A stretch of 35,142 nucleotides of DNA from Methylobacterium sp. J-048 (GCF_022829515.1 NZ_JAKSYL010000288.1:1-35142); one strand, 5' to 3'. Counted from the stretch's first letter, positions 7,094 to 15,798 are shown. Program-made: numbers and translations. The notes: generated by a model not told the origin, from the sequence alone.

Positions 7094-8764
7094 TTAGGAT
7101 CGGGGCGACCGCTCCAGCCAGCCGATGTTGCGGCCGCCTTCGCCGGCGCCGCCGGCGCTGCGTGGACGGGCATCCGCCCGCTGGGGCCGGCTGTCGCGGG
7201 CCGGGCGCGCCTGCTGCTGGCTCGGGCGTTCGCCCTGCGGCCGGGGGGCGGGCCGGTCAGACCGGGCGTCGCGTCCCTGAGGAGCGGGGCCGCGACCCTC
7301 GCCCCGACCGTCCTGCGGACGGCCCTGGCGCGGCGCACCCTGGCCCTGGCCGCCGCCGAAGCCGCGGCCGCCTTCCGGGCGTCCCTGCTGGGGACGGCCC
7401 TGCTGCGGGCGGGACCGCTGGCCCGGACGGCCACCGGCCGGCCGTTGCTGCTGGCGCTCGGGCCGGCGCTCTTCCTCACGTGCGATGTCAGCCGCCTCCT
7501 GGCGCGACGGGGGCGTGAAGCCCTCGGGGAAGCCCGCCACCGGCACGCTCTGGCGGGTCAGCCGCTCGATGTCGCGCAGGTAGGCCCGCTCCTCGTCGTT
7601 GCAGAACGAGATCGCCAGGCCGGTCGCCCCGGCACGCGCGGTGCGGCCGATGCGGTGGACGTAGCTCTCCGGCACGTTCGGCAGGTCGAAATTGATCACG
7701 TGGCTGACGCCGTCGACATCGATGCCGCGGGCGGCGATATCGGTGGCCACCAGCACCCGGCAATCGCCGTCGCGGAAGGCCTGGAGCGCCCGCTCGCGCT
7801 GCGGCTGGCTCTTGTTGCCGTGGATCGCGGCGCCGGCGATGCCGGCCTTGTCGAGGCCGCGCACGACCCGATCCGCCCCGTGCTTGGTGCGGGTGAAGAC
7901 CAGGACGCGGTCGATGGCCGGATCGCGCAGGATGTGGGCGAGCAGCGCCTGCTTGGCGCCGGTATGGGCGAAGATGACCGTCTGCTCGACGCGCTCGGCC
8001 GTGGTCGCCACCGGGGTCACGGCGACCTGAACGGGATCCTTCAGGTACTGGCTGGCGAGGCCGGCGATGTTCTTCGGCATGGTCGCCGAGAAGAACAGGC
8101 TCTGGCGCTGGGCCGGCAGCATCTTCACGATGCGCTTGAGCGCGTGGATGAAGCCGAGGTCGAGCATCTGGTCGGCCTCGTCGAGGACGAGGATCTCGAC
8201 ACCCTCGAGGGTCAGCGAGCGGCGCTCGATCAGGTCGATCAGCCGGCCCGGGGTGGCGACCAGGACGTCGACGCCGGGCGCCAGCGCCCGCTCCTGGCGG
8301 CTGATGGTGACGCCGCCGAACACCACCGTGGTGGTGTAGGACAGGTGGCGGCCGTAATCCGCGAAGGATTCGGCGATCTGGTTGGCGAGCTCGCGGGTCG
8401 GCGAGAGCACCAGCACCCGGCAGCCGCGGCGCGGGGCGCGGCGATCCGAGAGGGAGAGGCGGTGCAGGATCGGCAGCGCGAAGGCCGCGGTCTTGCCGGT
8501 GCCGGTCTGGGCGATGCCGCAGAGGTCGCGGCCCTCCATGGCCGGCGGGATCGCCTGGGCCTGGATCGGGGTCGGCGTGACGTAGCCAGCCTCGCCGAGC
8601 GCCCGCAGCACGGGCTGGGCAAGGCCGAAATCGGTGAATTGGGTCAAAGAGATATCCGATGCAGCAGGGCCGGCCGGGCGCTTCGCGTCGTTTGCGAGCA
8701 GCGTCGTGTTGCGGTCGGTCCGTTGGCAGGGGGCAGCCCGCGTGATGGGGCGGCCCGGGTGCAT
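7094..8764 (-). CDS. rhlE: DEAD-box ATP-dependent RNA helicase, RhlE-like
   Basis: Unwinds RNA duplexes in ribosome assembly or mRNA decay. All motifs are present: Q motif (TPTPIQAQAIP), I (AQTGTGKT), Ia (PTRELANQI), Ib (TPGRLIDL), II (DEAD), III (SAT), V (ATDIAARGIDV) and VI (HRIGRTARAG). The final 160 or so residues are a low-complexity Gln/Arg/Gly/Pro tail with repeated RPQQGRPQQGR-type units, typical of RNA-binding disordered tails. The start is uncertain. The ATG at 8764 (556 residues) has no clear ribosome site, while a TTG at 8647 (LTQFTDFGL) matches where the conserved domain begins. It is followed by the terminator at 6915. Confidence 0.93.
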   Translation of the reverse strand: MHPGRPITRAAPCQRTDRNTTLLANDAKRPAGPAASDISLTQFTDFGLAQPVLRALGEAGYVTPTPIQAQAIPPAMEGRDLCGIAQTGTGKTAAFALPILHRLSLSDRRAPRRGCRVLVLSPTRELANQIAESFADYGRHLSYTTTVVFGGVTISRQERALAPGVDVLVATPGRLIDLIERRSLTLEGVEILVLDEADQMLDLGFIHALKRIVKMLPAQRQSLFFSATMPKNIAGLASQYLKDPVQVAVTPVATTAERVEQTVIFAHTGAKQALLAHILRDPAIDRVLVFTRTKHGADRVVRGLDKAGIAGAAIHGNKSQPQRERALQAFRDGDCRVLVATDIAARGIDVDGVSHVINFDLPNVPESYVHRIGRTARAGATGLAISFCNDEERAYLRDIERLTRQSVPVAGFPEGFTPPSRQEAADIAREEERRPERQQQRPAGGRPGQRSRPQQGRPQQGRPEGGRGFGGGQGQGAPRQGRPQDGRGEGRGPAPQGRDARSDRPAPRPQGERPSQQQARPARDSRPQRADARPRSAGGAGEGGRNIGWLERSPRS

Positions 8765-9028
8765 GCACGTTATGAAGAGGGGGGCCGGATCACGCCGGGA
8801 GGCGCCCGATCCGTCACGCAGCCCCCTCAAGCGGGCCCTGACGGCCGCTGACGCTGCACCGCCGATATGCGGGTGTGCGGCTGCGAAGTCAATGCAAAGC
8901 TCTGCGCCGGACGACATGGCACCGATCGCGTGGGTGCACGGCTCGGCGATGCGCCTCCGTCCGCGACATCCTGACGACGGGCGCGGACCGGTGTGGTAGA
9001 TGTCTCCGCGAAGGCTGAGGATCTGGCG
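8765..9028. other. Divergent intergenic region, rhlE / vapBC
   Basis: These 264 bases separate two divergent units and should contain both promoters. I found no clear sigma-70 hexamer pair, and no strong palindrome next to vapB of the kind VapB repressors usually bind. Confidence 0.3.
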
Positions 9029-9289
9029 ATGCGGTTCGTGACCGACGCGGAGGTGGCCGCCGACGGCCGGATGGTTTTGCCCCAATCCGTGCGCGACGCT
9101 TTGGGTCTCACGGGGGAGAGCCGCCTCGTCGTGACGGTCGATGGCGATGAGGTGCGCCTCGCACCGGTCGGCCGCGCGGCGTCGAAGCTTCAGGCTCTCT
9201 ATCGCGAGAACGTCCGGCAGGACGCCGATTCCTCTTCCTTCCTGAGAGAACGCCGCGCCGAGGAGGACGGCCAGGATCCGGTTGCGTGA
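9029..9289 (+). CDS. vapB: VapB/AbrB-type antitoxin
   Basis: An 86-residue protein with the swapped-hairpin AbrB/MazE DNA-binding fold, seen in DGRMVLPQSVRDALGL and SRLVVTVDGDEVRLAPV. The C-terminal 35 residues (LQALYRENVRQD...SFLRERRAEE) form a charged helix expected to wrap the toxin. The ATG at 9029 was chosen because GAGG lies 8 bases upstream; an upstream ATG at 8993 would add twelve residues outside the fold. The antitoxin should neutralise the following VapC and repress the operon. It overlaps vapC by four bases. Confidence 0.88.
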   Translation: MRFVTDAEVAADGRMVLPQSVRDALGLTGESRLVVTVDGDEVRLAPVGRAASKLQALYRENVRQDADSSSFLRERRAEEDGQDPVA

Positions 9290-9672
9290 GCGCCGTCGTC
9301 TTCGACACCTCGGCCGTCATTGCCCTTCTGCGCGGTGAGCCGGGAGCCGACTTGGTGGCCCGTCACGTCGGCGCGGCGGCCATGTCCGCTGTCAATCTTC
9401 AAGAGCTGGTCAAAGCGCTTCTTCTGCGGGGATTGGCTCTGCCGGTCATCGAGACATTGGTCCGGAACCTGCGACTCGACATACACGTGCATGATCGCGA
9501 TGCCGCCTTCGCGGCCGCCTTGTTGACGGATGCGACGCGACAATACGGGAGCGGGATTGGGGATCGGACCTGTCTGGCGCTCGCGGTGAAGCTTCGTGTG
9601 CCTGTGCTGACGACCGATCGGGCATGGGCCAAGATCCGCGTGCCCGGCCTGACTGTCGAAGTGGTCCGCTGA
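9286..9672 (+). CDS. vapC: VapC PIN-domain ribonuclease toxin
   Basis: A 128-residue PIN-domain endoribonuclease that would cleave tRNA or rRNA when released from VapB. Four acidic residues of the Mg2+ site are present: D7 (VFDTSAVIALL), E40 (NLQELVKAL), D93 (GIGDRTCLALA) and D111 (TTDRAW). All appear intact, so the toxin is probably active. Translation begins at a GTG inside the vapB stop (GTGA overlap), which couples synthesis of the two proteins. The RNA target cannot be read from the sequence. Confidence 0.93.
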   Translation: MSAVVFDTSAVIALLRGEPGADLVARHVGAAAMSAVNLQELVKALLLRGLALPVIETLVRNLRLDIHVHDRDAAFAAALLTDATRQYGSGIGDRTCLALAVKLRVPVLTTDRAWAKIRVPGLTVEVVR

Positions 9673-9734
9673 AGCCGCGCGCGCTAAGAGCAGGCCGCGC
9701 AGCCGGCTGAAAGGAATGTCGAGCCCCTGTCGCG

Positions 9735-11681
9735 TCAGGCCGCCTTCCGCAGCGCATACCGATAGAGACCCGCCGTCAGGCCCGTGAACAGCAGCAATCC
9801 GCCGATCAGCGCCGGGCCGCCAAAACCGTCGCCCGCCAGCGCCAGGGCGGCATCGTCGCCCGACACGTAGACGATCAGCGCGAAGGCGACGCCCCAGAGG
9901 CTCTCGCCGACGATCAGGCCCGTCGCCGTCAGCGTGCCCAGCCGGACCGCCCGTTCTGGATCGGCCTGGCGGCGCGCCCAACGCTCGTAAACCGTGCCGA
10001 TCACCGAGCCGGCCACCAGGGGCACGATCACCTTCATGGGCAGGTAGATCCCGAGCGCGGTCGCCAGCGGCGGGAGGCGGAGGCGCTTCAGCCGGCCGAG
10101 GGTCTCGTCCAGCGCGATCAGCCCCACGCCCACGGCCGCGCCCCAGCCCAGCATCCGCCAGTTGCCCTCGCCCGACAGCACGCCCTTGGCCAGGGTCGAG
10201 ATCAGGCCGGCCTGGGGCGCGGCCAGCGCGTTCGGCCCGGCCCCGGGCGTCCCCACGAAACCGAAGCTCGTCGCCAGCACGTTGAGCACCGGCGGTATGA
10301 TCGCCGACCCGAACACCACGCCGACGATGAGCGCCGCCTGCTGCTTCCACGGGGTCGCCCCGACGAGCTGGCCGGTCTTGAGGTCCTGCAGGTTGTCGTT
10401 CGCGATGGTGCAGATGCTGAACACGATGCCGGTGACGGTCAGCACGTAGGCGACGAGCGCTCCGCTGCTCTCCCCGTCCGCCTCGCGGCCGAGCAGCCCC
10501 AGCAGCAGCGCCGAACTCGCCAGCGCGGACAGAATTCCGATGCCGGACACGGGCGAGTTGGACGAGCCGATCAGCCCGGCCATGTAGCCGGTCACCCCTG
10601 CGACCACGAGCCCGATCACCAGGACGAACAGCAGGCCGCCCGCGACCAGCAGAACGCCGTGACGCTCGAGACTCGTGCCGGCGAGGACGTCCCACAGGAG
10701 CCAGCCGATCGGCAGGAGCAGGCTCAGCGAGACCAGGATGACGACGTTGATCGGCAGATCGCGCTCCTCAAGCACCAGTGCCGCGCCGGCCTGACGCGCC
10801 CGGCCGGCCGCAAAGGCCGAGCGAAGGCCGCCCAGCACCGGGCGGGCGATCCGGATCAGCGTCCAGATCGCCGCGACGCCCATCACGCCGGCGCCGAAGA
10901 ACCGCACCTCCTGCCGGAACACCGCGCCGACCCAGGCCTCGACGTTCGCGTCCGGCATCGGTTGCTGCGCGGTCAGGAGCGGGACCAGCACGACCCAGGC
11001 GATCACCAGCCCCAGCGCCGTGGCCGCCCCCACCGACAGGCCGACCAGATGACCGACGCCGAGCAGCGCGAAGGACAGGTTGCCGCCGATCCCGGTGGCG
11101 CCGGCGCCGACCCGGAACCAGAGAGCGGCGCTGTCGAGCACCAGGCGGGTCTGCGCCAGAACCGCGAAGCCGGCCGAGGCCAGGCTGTTCCAGACGAGGA
11201 TGCGCAGGCCCAGGGCGCTGTCGGCCTCGCCGGCGGCGCCCTGGGTGCCGAGCGCCAGCACCTCGGCGGCGGCGCGTCCCTCGGGATAGGGCAGGTCCGA
11301 ATCGACCACGAGGGCGCGGCGCAGGGGCACGGAGAGCATCACGCCCAGGATCCCGCCCGTCGCGGTGATCCCGGCGGTGGTGAGCCAGGGGAAGCCATGC
11401 CACCAGCCGATCATGACGAGACCCGGCAGCACGAAGATGATCGCCGAGAGCGTGCCCGCCGCCGAGGCGACGGTCTGGACGATGTTGTTCTCCAGCACCG
11501 TGGCGCCGGGCAGGTACCGCAGCACCGCCATGGAGATGACCGCGGCCGGGATCGAGGTCGCGAAGGTGAGCCCGACCTTGAGGCCGAGATAGACGTTGGC
11601 GGCGGTAAACAGCAGCGTCAACACGCCACCGAGCAGGATGCCGCGCCAGGTCAGTTCGGCTGGATTGGCGCCGCTGGGCAT
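9735..11681 (-). CDS. OPT-family oligopeptide transporter
   Basis: A polytopic inner-membrane importer of 648 residues with about 14-16 hydrophobic segments. The N-terminal block (LTWRGILLGGVLTLLFTAAN, YLGLKVGLTF) and the LPYPEGRAAAEVL region match the prokaryotic branch of the OPT family. NSPVSGIGILSA and NDNLQDLKTGQLVGATPWKQ, split here at NDNLQDLKTG, are also family hallmarks. OPT members move small peptides, glutathione derivatives or metal-siderophore complexes; the substrate here is unknown. It appears to be monocistronic. A perfect palindrome AACACGTGTT lies about 90 bases upstream. Confidence 0.93.
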   Translation of the reverse strand: MPSGANPAELTWRGILLGGVLTLLFTAANVYLGLKVGLTFATSIPAAVISMAVLRYLPGATVLENNIVQTVASAAGTLSAIIFVLPGLVMIGWWHGFPWLTTAGITATGGILGVMLSVPLRRALVVDSDLPYPEGRAAAEVLALGTQGAAGEADSALGLRILVWNSLASAGFAVLAQTRLVLDSAALWFRVGAGATGIGGNLSFALLGVGHLVGLSVGAATALGLVIAWVVLVPLLTAQQPMPDANVEAWVGAVFRQEVRFFGAGVMGVAAIWTLIRIARPVLGGLRSAFAAGRARQAGAALVLEERDLPINVVILVSLSLLLPIGWLLWDVLAGTSLERHGVLLVAGGLLFVLVIGLVVAGVTGYMAGLIGSSNSPVSGIGILSALASSALLLGLLGREADGESSGALVAYVLTVTGIVFSICTIANDNLQDLKTGQLVGATPWKQQAALIVGVVFGSAIIPPVLNVLATSFGFVGTPGAGPNALAAPQAGLISTLAKGVLSGEGNWRMLGWGAAVGVGLIALDETLGRLKRLRLPPLATALGIYLPMKVIVPLVAGSVIGTVYERWARRQADPERAVRLGTLTATGLIVGESLWGVAFALIVYVSGDDAALALAGDGFGGPALIGGLLLFTGLTAGLYRYALRKAA

Positions 11682-11955
11682 GCGAATCGGACTCCGAGAC
11701 CTAATGCGCCCAGTTTATCGATAGACGGCTGCGGAAGACAATCGGCTCCTGCTGCGCAGATCTTCGCAAGAACACGTGTTTTTGATACAATCGCGTGCCT
11801 ATGTGCGGGGTTTATACACTAAATGATCCTGTTTATTTTGTTTCCTCAATGATTTTGCAGAATGACTTGGGTGTTTCAGGCCGCCAAGCCCACATGTGTC
11901 TGCGTCGCCAAACGGAGTCGTTGGGCTGCACGGAGACGTGTGCTAATTTCAGGGC
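11682..11955. promoter_or_regulatory. AT-richer divergent intergenic region (OPT transporter / DUF6429)
   Basis: These 274 bases, with clearly lower GC than the flanking genes at 11805-11875, hold the promoters of both genes. AACACGTGTT (11771-11780) is a perfect 10-bp palindrome that could be an operator for the transporter. TACAAT near 11785 is a plausible plus-strand -10 element. No RNA gene was recognised. Confidence 0.35.
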
Positions 11956-12186
11956 ATGCAGATCGACGAAGAGCGCATTGACGAAGCGGTGCTCGCCCTT
12001 CTGTGGCTGACGCTCCACGACGAATGTCGAGCCTGGAAAGGGTTCGATTGGGACGCGCTCGGCCGCCTGCACGCCAAGGGGCTGATCGGCGATCCGGTCG
12101 TCCGGGCCAAATCCGTGGTGCTGACCGAGGAAGGCTTGCGCCGATCGAAGGCGCTGTTCGAAGCCTTGTTCACCCGGAAGGCATGA
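11956..12186 (+). CDS. DUF6429 family protein
   Basis: A 76-residue soluble protein, MQIDEERIDEAVLALLWLTL onward. The conserved core reads HDECRAWKGFDWDALGRLH, then KGLIGDP and KSVVLTEEGL. The D-x-L-x-R-L-H...G-L-I...L-T-E-E-G-L layout resembles a winged-helix fold and matches DUF6429, a family widespread in proteobacteria and of unknown role. CAGGG lies immediately upstream of the ATG. No neighbour suggests a pathway. Confidence 0.85.
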   Translation: MQIDEERIDEAVLALLWLTLHDECRAWKGFDWDALGRLHAKGLIGDPVVRAKSVVLTEEGLRRSKALFEALFTRKA

Positions 12187-12305
12187 TCGTCTCGGCCGAT
12201 CGTCCATAGGCGTTCGCTGCCCGGTCGCAGGCCCTTAATGCGCAGAAACCGATCGGGTATCCGTGCGGCGGTCACGGCCTCCGGCCGAACGATCCACCTT
12301 CAGAG

Positions 12306-12333
12306 AAAAAGCACCACATCAAACGTGTGGTGC
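12306..12333 (-). terminator. Rho-independent terminator overlapping the tRNA-Leu 3' end
   Basis: On the minus strand GCACCACA pairs with TGTGGTGC around a 7-base loop, followed by TTTTT. The 5' arm uses the last two acceptor bases, the discriminator A and the CCA of the tRNA, so the terminator and the mature tRNA share six bases. Confidence 0.85.
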
Positions 12334-12412
12334 GGCCAAGAGGACTCGAACCTCCACCCCTCGCGGGACTAGCACCTCAAGCTAGCGCGTCTACCAATTC
12401 CGCCATGGCCGC
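12328..12412 (-). tRNA. tRNA-Leu, anticodon GAG
   Basis: A class II tRNA of 85 bases including an encoded CCA. The acceptor stem is GCGGCCA/TGGCCGC, with discriminator A. The D-loop includes GGTAGACGC. The anticodon stem CTAGC/GCTAG holds the loop TTGAGGT, which gives anticodon GAG. A long variable arm is built from CCCGCGAGGGG, and the T-arm is GGAGGTTCGAGTCC. It reads CUC and CUU leucine codons. Confidence 0.96.
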
Positions 12413-12534
12413 ATCGGACGCGAAGATCCGCCCGTTCGCCCGAACGCTGCGACCTCCGGGGAACCCCTCGGGTCGCCGTCATGTCGGGCGGCGCAGCGGA
12501 TAACAGATCGATCCGCCGCCGACAAGCGCTCCGC

Positions 12535-12909
12535 TCACACGGAACCGTAGCTATCGTCCAGGAACGGCGTCGCGCTGTCGCCGATGGTGGTGCCGGGCTC
12601 GATGATCGCCGCCGCCTTGCGGATCAGCTCCGTCACCTCCACGGAGATGCGATCGCCGGTCACGACGATCTGGCCGCGGGCGATCGGGTGGTCGTTGGCC
12701 AGGATCTCGACCATGTCGCTGTCGCTGGCTTCCAGCTCGATCACGGCGCCGCGGCCCATGCGCAGCAGCATGTGCAGCGGCATCCGGGCCCGGCCCAGCA
12801 CCACCGTCAGATCGACCTTCAGGGTCTCGAAGACCGCCACCGCCTGCCCATCCCGTCTCGCAGCCAACTCTTGCAACCGCCGGCCGCGGATGTTGAAGGC
12901 TTCGACCAT
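12535..12909 (-). CDS. fliN: FliN/SpoA-type flagellar motor switch protein, isolated
   Basis: A 124-residue protein with one SpoA domain. The conserved stretch runs from LKVDLTVVLGRARMPL through RMGRGAVIELE to DHPIARGQIVVTGDRISVEVTEL, the region that forms the FliN dimer in the flagellar C-ring. A short N-terminal helix precedes it, and a tail IIEPGTTIGDSATPFLDDSY follows. It lies outside any flagellar cluster, with lipB divergent and a tRNA downstream. It may be the only FliN or a second copy. A role in the switch complex is inferred from the family; a SpoA-domain export factor is the alternative. Confidence 0.85.
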   Translation of the reverse strand: MVEAFNIRGRRLQELAARRDGQAVAVFETLKVDLTVVLGRARMPLHMLLRMGRGAVIELEASDSDMVEILANDHPIARGQIVVTGDRISVEVTELIRKAAAIIEPGTTIGDSATPFLDDSYGSV

Positions 12910-12929
12910 CGACGCAGGATGGTGAACCC

Positions 12930-13661
12930 TTGGTAAACGCGCCTCGCCTCACGGTCTCGCCGCACGCCTTCCCGAAGCGGCCCGGCTCGGATCCGGTCGC
13001 CGGTCCGGTGTCCTGGCGCGTGAGCGACGCGCCGGTGGGCTACGCGGACGCGGTCGCCTGGATGGAGGCGCGGGTGGAGCGGATCGCGCACGGCGCGGCG
13101 CCCGAATGCGTCTGGCTGCTGGAGCACCCGCCGCTCTACACGGCCGGCACCTCAGCGCGGTCCGAGGACCTGGTGGCGCCCGATCGATTCCCGGTCCACG
13201 CCACGGGGCGGGGCGGCCAGTACACTTATCACGGCCCGGGTCAGCGGGTCGCCTACGTGATGCTCGACCTCGACCGGCGCAGCCGGGACCTGCGCGCCTA
13301 CGTGGCGAGCCTGGAGGGCTGGCTGATCGAGACGCTGGCGGCCTTCAACGTCCGGGCCGAGCGCCGGGAGGACCGGGTCGGCGTCTGGGTGCGCCGCCCC
13401 GAGAAGGGGCCGGGGGTCGAGGACAAGATCGCGGCCATCGGCATCCGGGTGCGCCGCTGGGTCAGCTTCCACGGGATCAGCCTGAACGTCGAGCCGGACC
13501 TGTCGCACTTCGCCGGCATCGTGCCCTGCGGCGTACGCGAGCACGGCGTGACGAGCCTGGTCGATCTCGGCCTGCCGGTGAGCCTGGCGGAGGTCGACAT
13601 GCAGCTGCGGGCGGCCTTCGAGGATATTTTCGGGGCGACGGTGATCGAGGCGGCGGAGTAG
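12930..13661 (+). CDS. lipB: Octanoyl-[ACP]:protein octanoyltransferase LipB
   Basis: Transfers octanoate from acyl carrier protein to the lipoyl domains of 2-oxoacid dehydrogenases and GcvH, the first step of lipoate synthesis. Signatures are WLLEHPPLYTAGTSA, GRGGQYTYHGPGQ, catalytic K166 in EDKIAAIGIRVRRW and catalytic C200 in VPCGVREHGVTSL. The TTG at 12930 gives 243 residues and has AGGA upstream. A GTG at 13008 (VSWRVSDAP) also fits the start of the conserved domain and would leave more room for the promoters shared with the divergent fliN. It ends 10 bases before the converging porin gene. Confidence 0.95.
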   Translation: MVNAPRLTVSPHAFPKRPGSDPVAGPVSWRVSDAPVGYADAVAWMEARVERIAHGAAPECVWLLEHPPLYTAGTSARSEDLVAPDRFPVHATGRGGQYTYHGPGQRVAYVMLDLDRRSRDLRAYVASLEGWLIETLAAFNVRAERREDRVGVWVRRPEKGPGVEDKIAAIGIRVRRWVSFHGISLNVEPDLSHFAGIVPCGVREHGVTSLVDLGLPVSLAEVDMQLRAAFEDIFGATVIEAAE

Positions 13662-13671
13662 CCGCCTGCGA

Positions 13672-15798
13672 TCAGAAATCCGCGTGCAGCCGCGACGCGA
13701 AGAAGTGAGCCGGCCCGCGGTCGCGGTTGTAGCCGGGGTTGTCGACGAACTGGTAGTCGAAGGTCAGGGTCACGAACTTCGTGAGGTTCAGGGCGTAATA
13801 GGTCTCCAGCGCCCGCTCGCTGCCGTAGTTGAGCTGCCCGTCGCCGATCAGCAGCCCGTAGAAGCCGGCCGCGAAGGCGGCGCGGTGCGATGGGGAGAGC
13901 CGGTTCATCGCCGTGCCGATGCCGATCGTGTCGTCCGGCCGGTCCCAGGCCTTGCCCTTCAGCGACAGGCCGCCGGAGAAGCTCTGGTCGATATCGGTGA
14001 AGGAGATGTTCTCCGTGCGCCCGTCGTTCAGGCTCGCCCGGGCGAACAGGCCGAGCTCGGGCGTCAGCGCCTGCTCAAGGTTGATGTAGCCGCCGGTCTT
14101 GCGGCGCGGCTTGCGGGTGGCGAGGGCGGCATCGCTGCCGTTGTCGAACAGGCCGAGCTGGGTGAGGGTGACGACCTCGCGGTTGTTGGCCGAGACCCCG
14201 ACATTCGAGAACAGCCCGATGCGGACCTTGCCCGGCTGCTCCAGCCACGGGAGCACGTGGCGCTCCTCGAACTCGGCATTCAGCCCGGCGCGGCGGAACA
14301 CCCGCGGGTCGAGCACGTCGCTCGACGGCTCCTTGGGCACCTGCGTGTAGGCGGCGCGGATCGCGAAGTCGGGCCGGTTGTATTCGGCGTAGACGCCCTG
14401 GGTGAAGCCCGGGAGGTTGGCCGGGAAGTCCCAGGCCGAGGCGCCCCAGAGCGACCAGTTGAAGAAGTCGACCCGCGGGTCGTGGGCGTAGACGTTGCCG
14501 TCGAAGAAGTCGCCGAGCGCGAACTTGCCGGCGATCAGGGTGATCCGCTCGGCATCGTACCGGGTGGCGACCTGGTTCGGGCCGTCAGGCACTTCCACGG
14601 TCTCGCCGCCGAGCCCGATCGTCTGCTTCACGTAGTAGCGGTTCGAGCGCAGCTTCGGGAACGGGGCGCCGGCCTTCTGCGCCTCGCCGTTGACGAATCC
14701 CGCGACGCCCAAAGTCCGCGACAGGCCGAAGCCCTGGCTGAACTCGGGGTTGTAGTACAGCTCGGTGCTGTCGGTGAGCTTGAGGCCGAGGAAGATCGTC
14801 GCCGTGGTGGTCTGGCGGGCCTGGTGCGGGATCAGGCTCTGCGCGCCCTCGTAGGGCGAGCGGAAGCCCGGCACGCCCTGGGCGATCAGCGTCGTCTGGC
14901 CGTGCAGCGAGAACCGCCCGGTCTCGCCGTTGTCGGGATCGTGCGGGGCGGTCTCGTCCGGATCGGCCGGCACCTTCAGGCCCTCCGGGAACCACATCAG
15001 CCGCGCGAACAGCTGGTTCGACGTGAAGCTTGCCCGGGACGAGACCGGGCCGCCGTCGTCGCCCGGGACGCTGCCCAGCGAGAAGCGCCGGCTGCCGCCC
15101 AGATCGACGTAGCGGTAGTCGATCCCGAGCGCGAGCGAGTCGCTGATCGCGTACTGGATGCCCGCGCCCAGGGTGAAGCCGAGATAGCCGAGTTCGCGCC
15201 GCGCGGTGGTCTGGCCGCCCGCGTCGAGATCCGGATAGTCCGCCAGGAAGCGGGCGTTGGCGCCCGCGAGCCCGAAGGACCCGTAGACCAGATACCGGTC
15301 GAAGCTGTAGCCGACCCGGGCCCGGAGGGTGCCGTACAGGTCGGTCTTGGCGCGCACGATGTTGAAGGGCTGGTCGGCGTCCTCGTAGCCGAAGCCCGCG
15401 ATGGTCGAGGGCACCGGCCGCTTCAGGTTCGCCGCGTCGAGGGAGGCCTCGACGCCGTAGACCCAGGGGCCGGTCTGCCAGTTCCAGCCGCCGAACACGC
15501 CCCCGACCGCCGTGGTGGCGTTGCGCCCCTGGTCGCTGCGGCCGGTGGAATCGCCGCTCTTGAAAGCCGGGACCGCCCGGTCGCCGATCGTCGTCGGCCC
15601 GAAATTATAGGCGCCGTAGGATCCGCCCGCGCTGCCCTGGAGGCCGACATAGCCGCCCGACCAGTCCGTGTAGACGGGGACGTCCGGCGCGGGACGCCGC
15701 GCCGCGGGATCGGCCGCGCCTGCGGGGACGGACGCGATCAGGGGCGCAGCCAGGACGAGAGCGGCGGCACGGATAAGGGGCGCAAAGCGGGACGACAT
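13672..15798 (-). CDS. Double-barrel outer-membrane protein: Omp25-like domain fused to OprB-like porin
   Basis: A 708-residue outer-membrane protein. A signal peptide (MSSRFAPLIRAAALVLAAPL) precedes a first domain (about residues 50-270) that looks like an Omp25/Omp31 barrel. It begins DWSGGYVGLQGSAG and contains VGGVFGGWNWQTGPWVYG, LRARVGYSF, LGAGIQYAISDSLALG and YRYVDLG. A linker with PADPDETAPHDPDNGE follows. The second domain (about 290-708) resembles a carbohydrate-selective OprB porin, with FLGLKLTDSTELYYNPE, GKFALGDFFDGN, YHALN-like YYALNLTKFVTLTFDYQF and the terminal RLHADF ending in phenylalanine. Whether both barrels insert separately is unknown. The gene faces away from the ferrous-iron operon. 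The ATG at 15798 was chosen for its clean signal peptide. Confidence 0.85.
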   Translation of the reverse strand: MSSRFAPLIRAAALVLAAPLIASVPAGAADPAARRPAPDVPVYTDWSGGYVGLQGSAGGSYGAYNFGPTTIGDRAVPAFKSGDSTGRSDQGRNATTAVGGVFGGWNWQTGPWVYGVEASLDAANLKRPVPSTIAGFGYEDADQPFNIVRAKTDLYGTLRARVGYSFDRYLVYGSFGLAGANARFLADYPDLDAGGQTTARRELGYLGFTLGAGIQYAISDSLALGIDYRYVDLGGSRRFSLGSVPGDDGGPVSSRASFTSNQLFARLMWFPEGLKVPADPDETAPHDPDNGETGRFSLHGQTTLIAQGVPGFRSPYEGAQSLIPHQARQTTTATIFLGLKLTDSTELYYNPEFSQGFGLSRTLGVAGFVNGEAQKAGAPFPKLRSNRYYVKQTIGLGGETVEVPDGPNQVATRYDAERITLIAGKFALGDFFDGNVYAHDPRVDFFNWSLWGASAWDFPANLPGFTQGVYAEYNRPDFAIRAAYTQVPKEPSSDVLDPRVFRRAGLNAEFEERHVLPWLEQPGKVRIGLFSNVGVSANNREVVTLTQLGLFDNGSDAALATRKPRRKTGGYINLEQALTPELGLFARASLNDGRTENISFTDIDQSFSGGLSLKGKAWDRPDDTIGIGTAMNRLSPSHRAAFAAGFYGLLIGDGQLNYGSERALETYYALNLTKFVTLTFDYQFVDNPGYNRDRGPAHFFASRLHADF

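Noticed and set aside
11795..12010. A 71-codon frame overlapping the DUF6429 start
   Set aside because: It overlaps a conserved gene, lacks a ribosome site, and its sequence is not protein-like.
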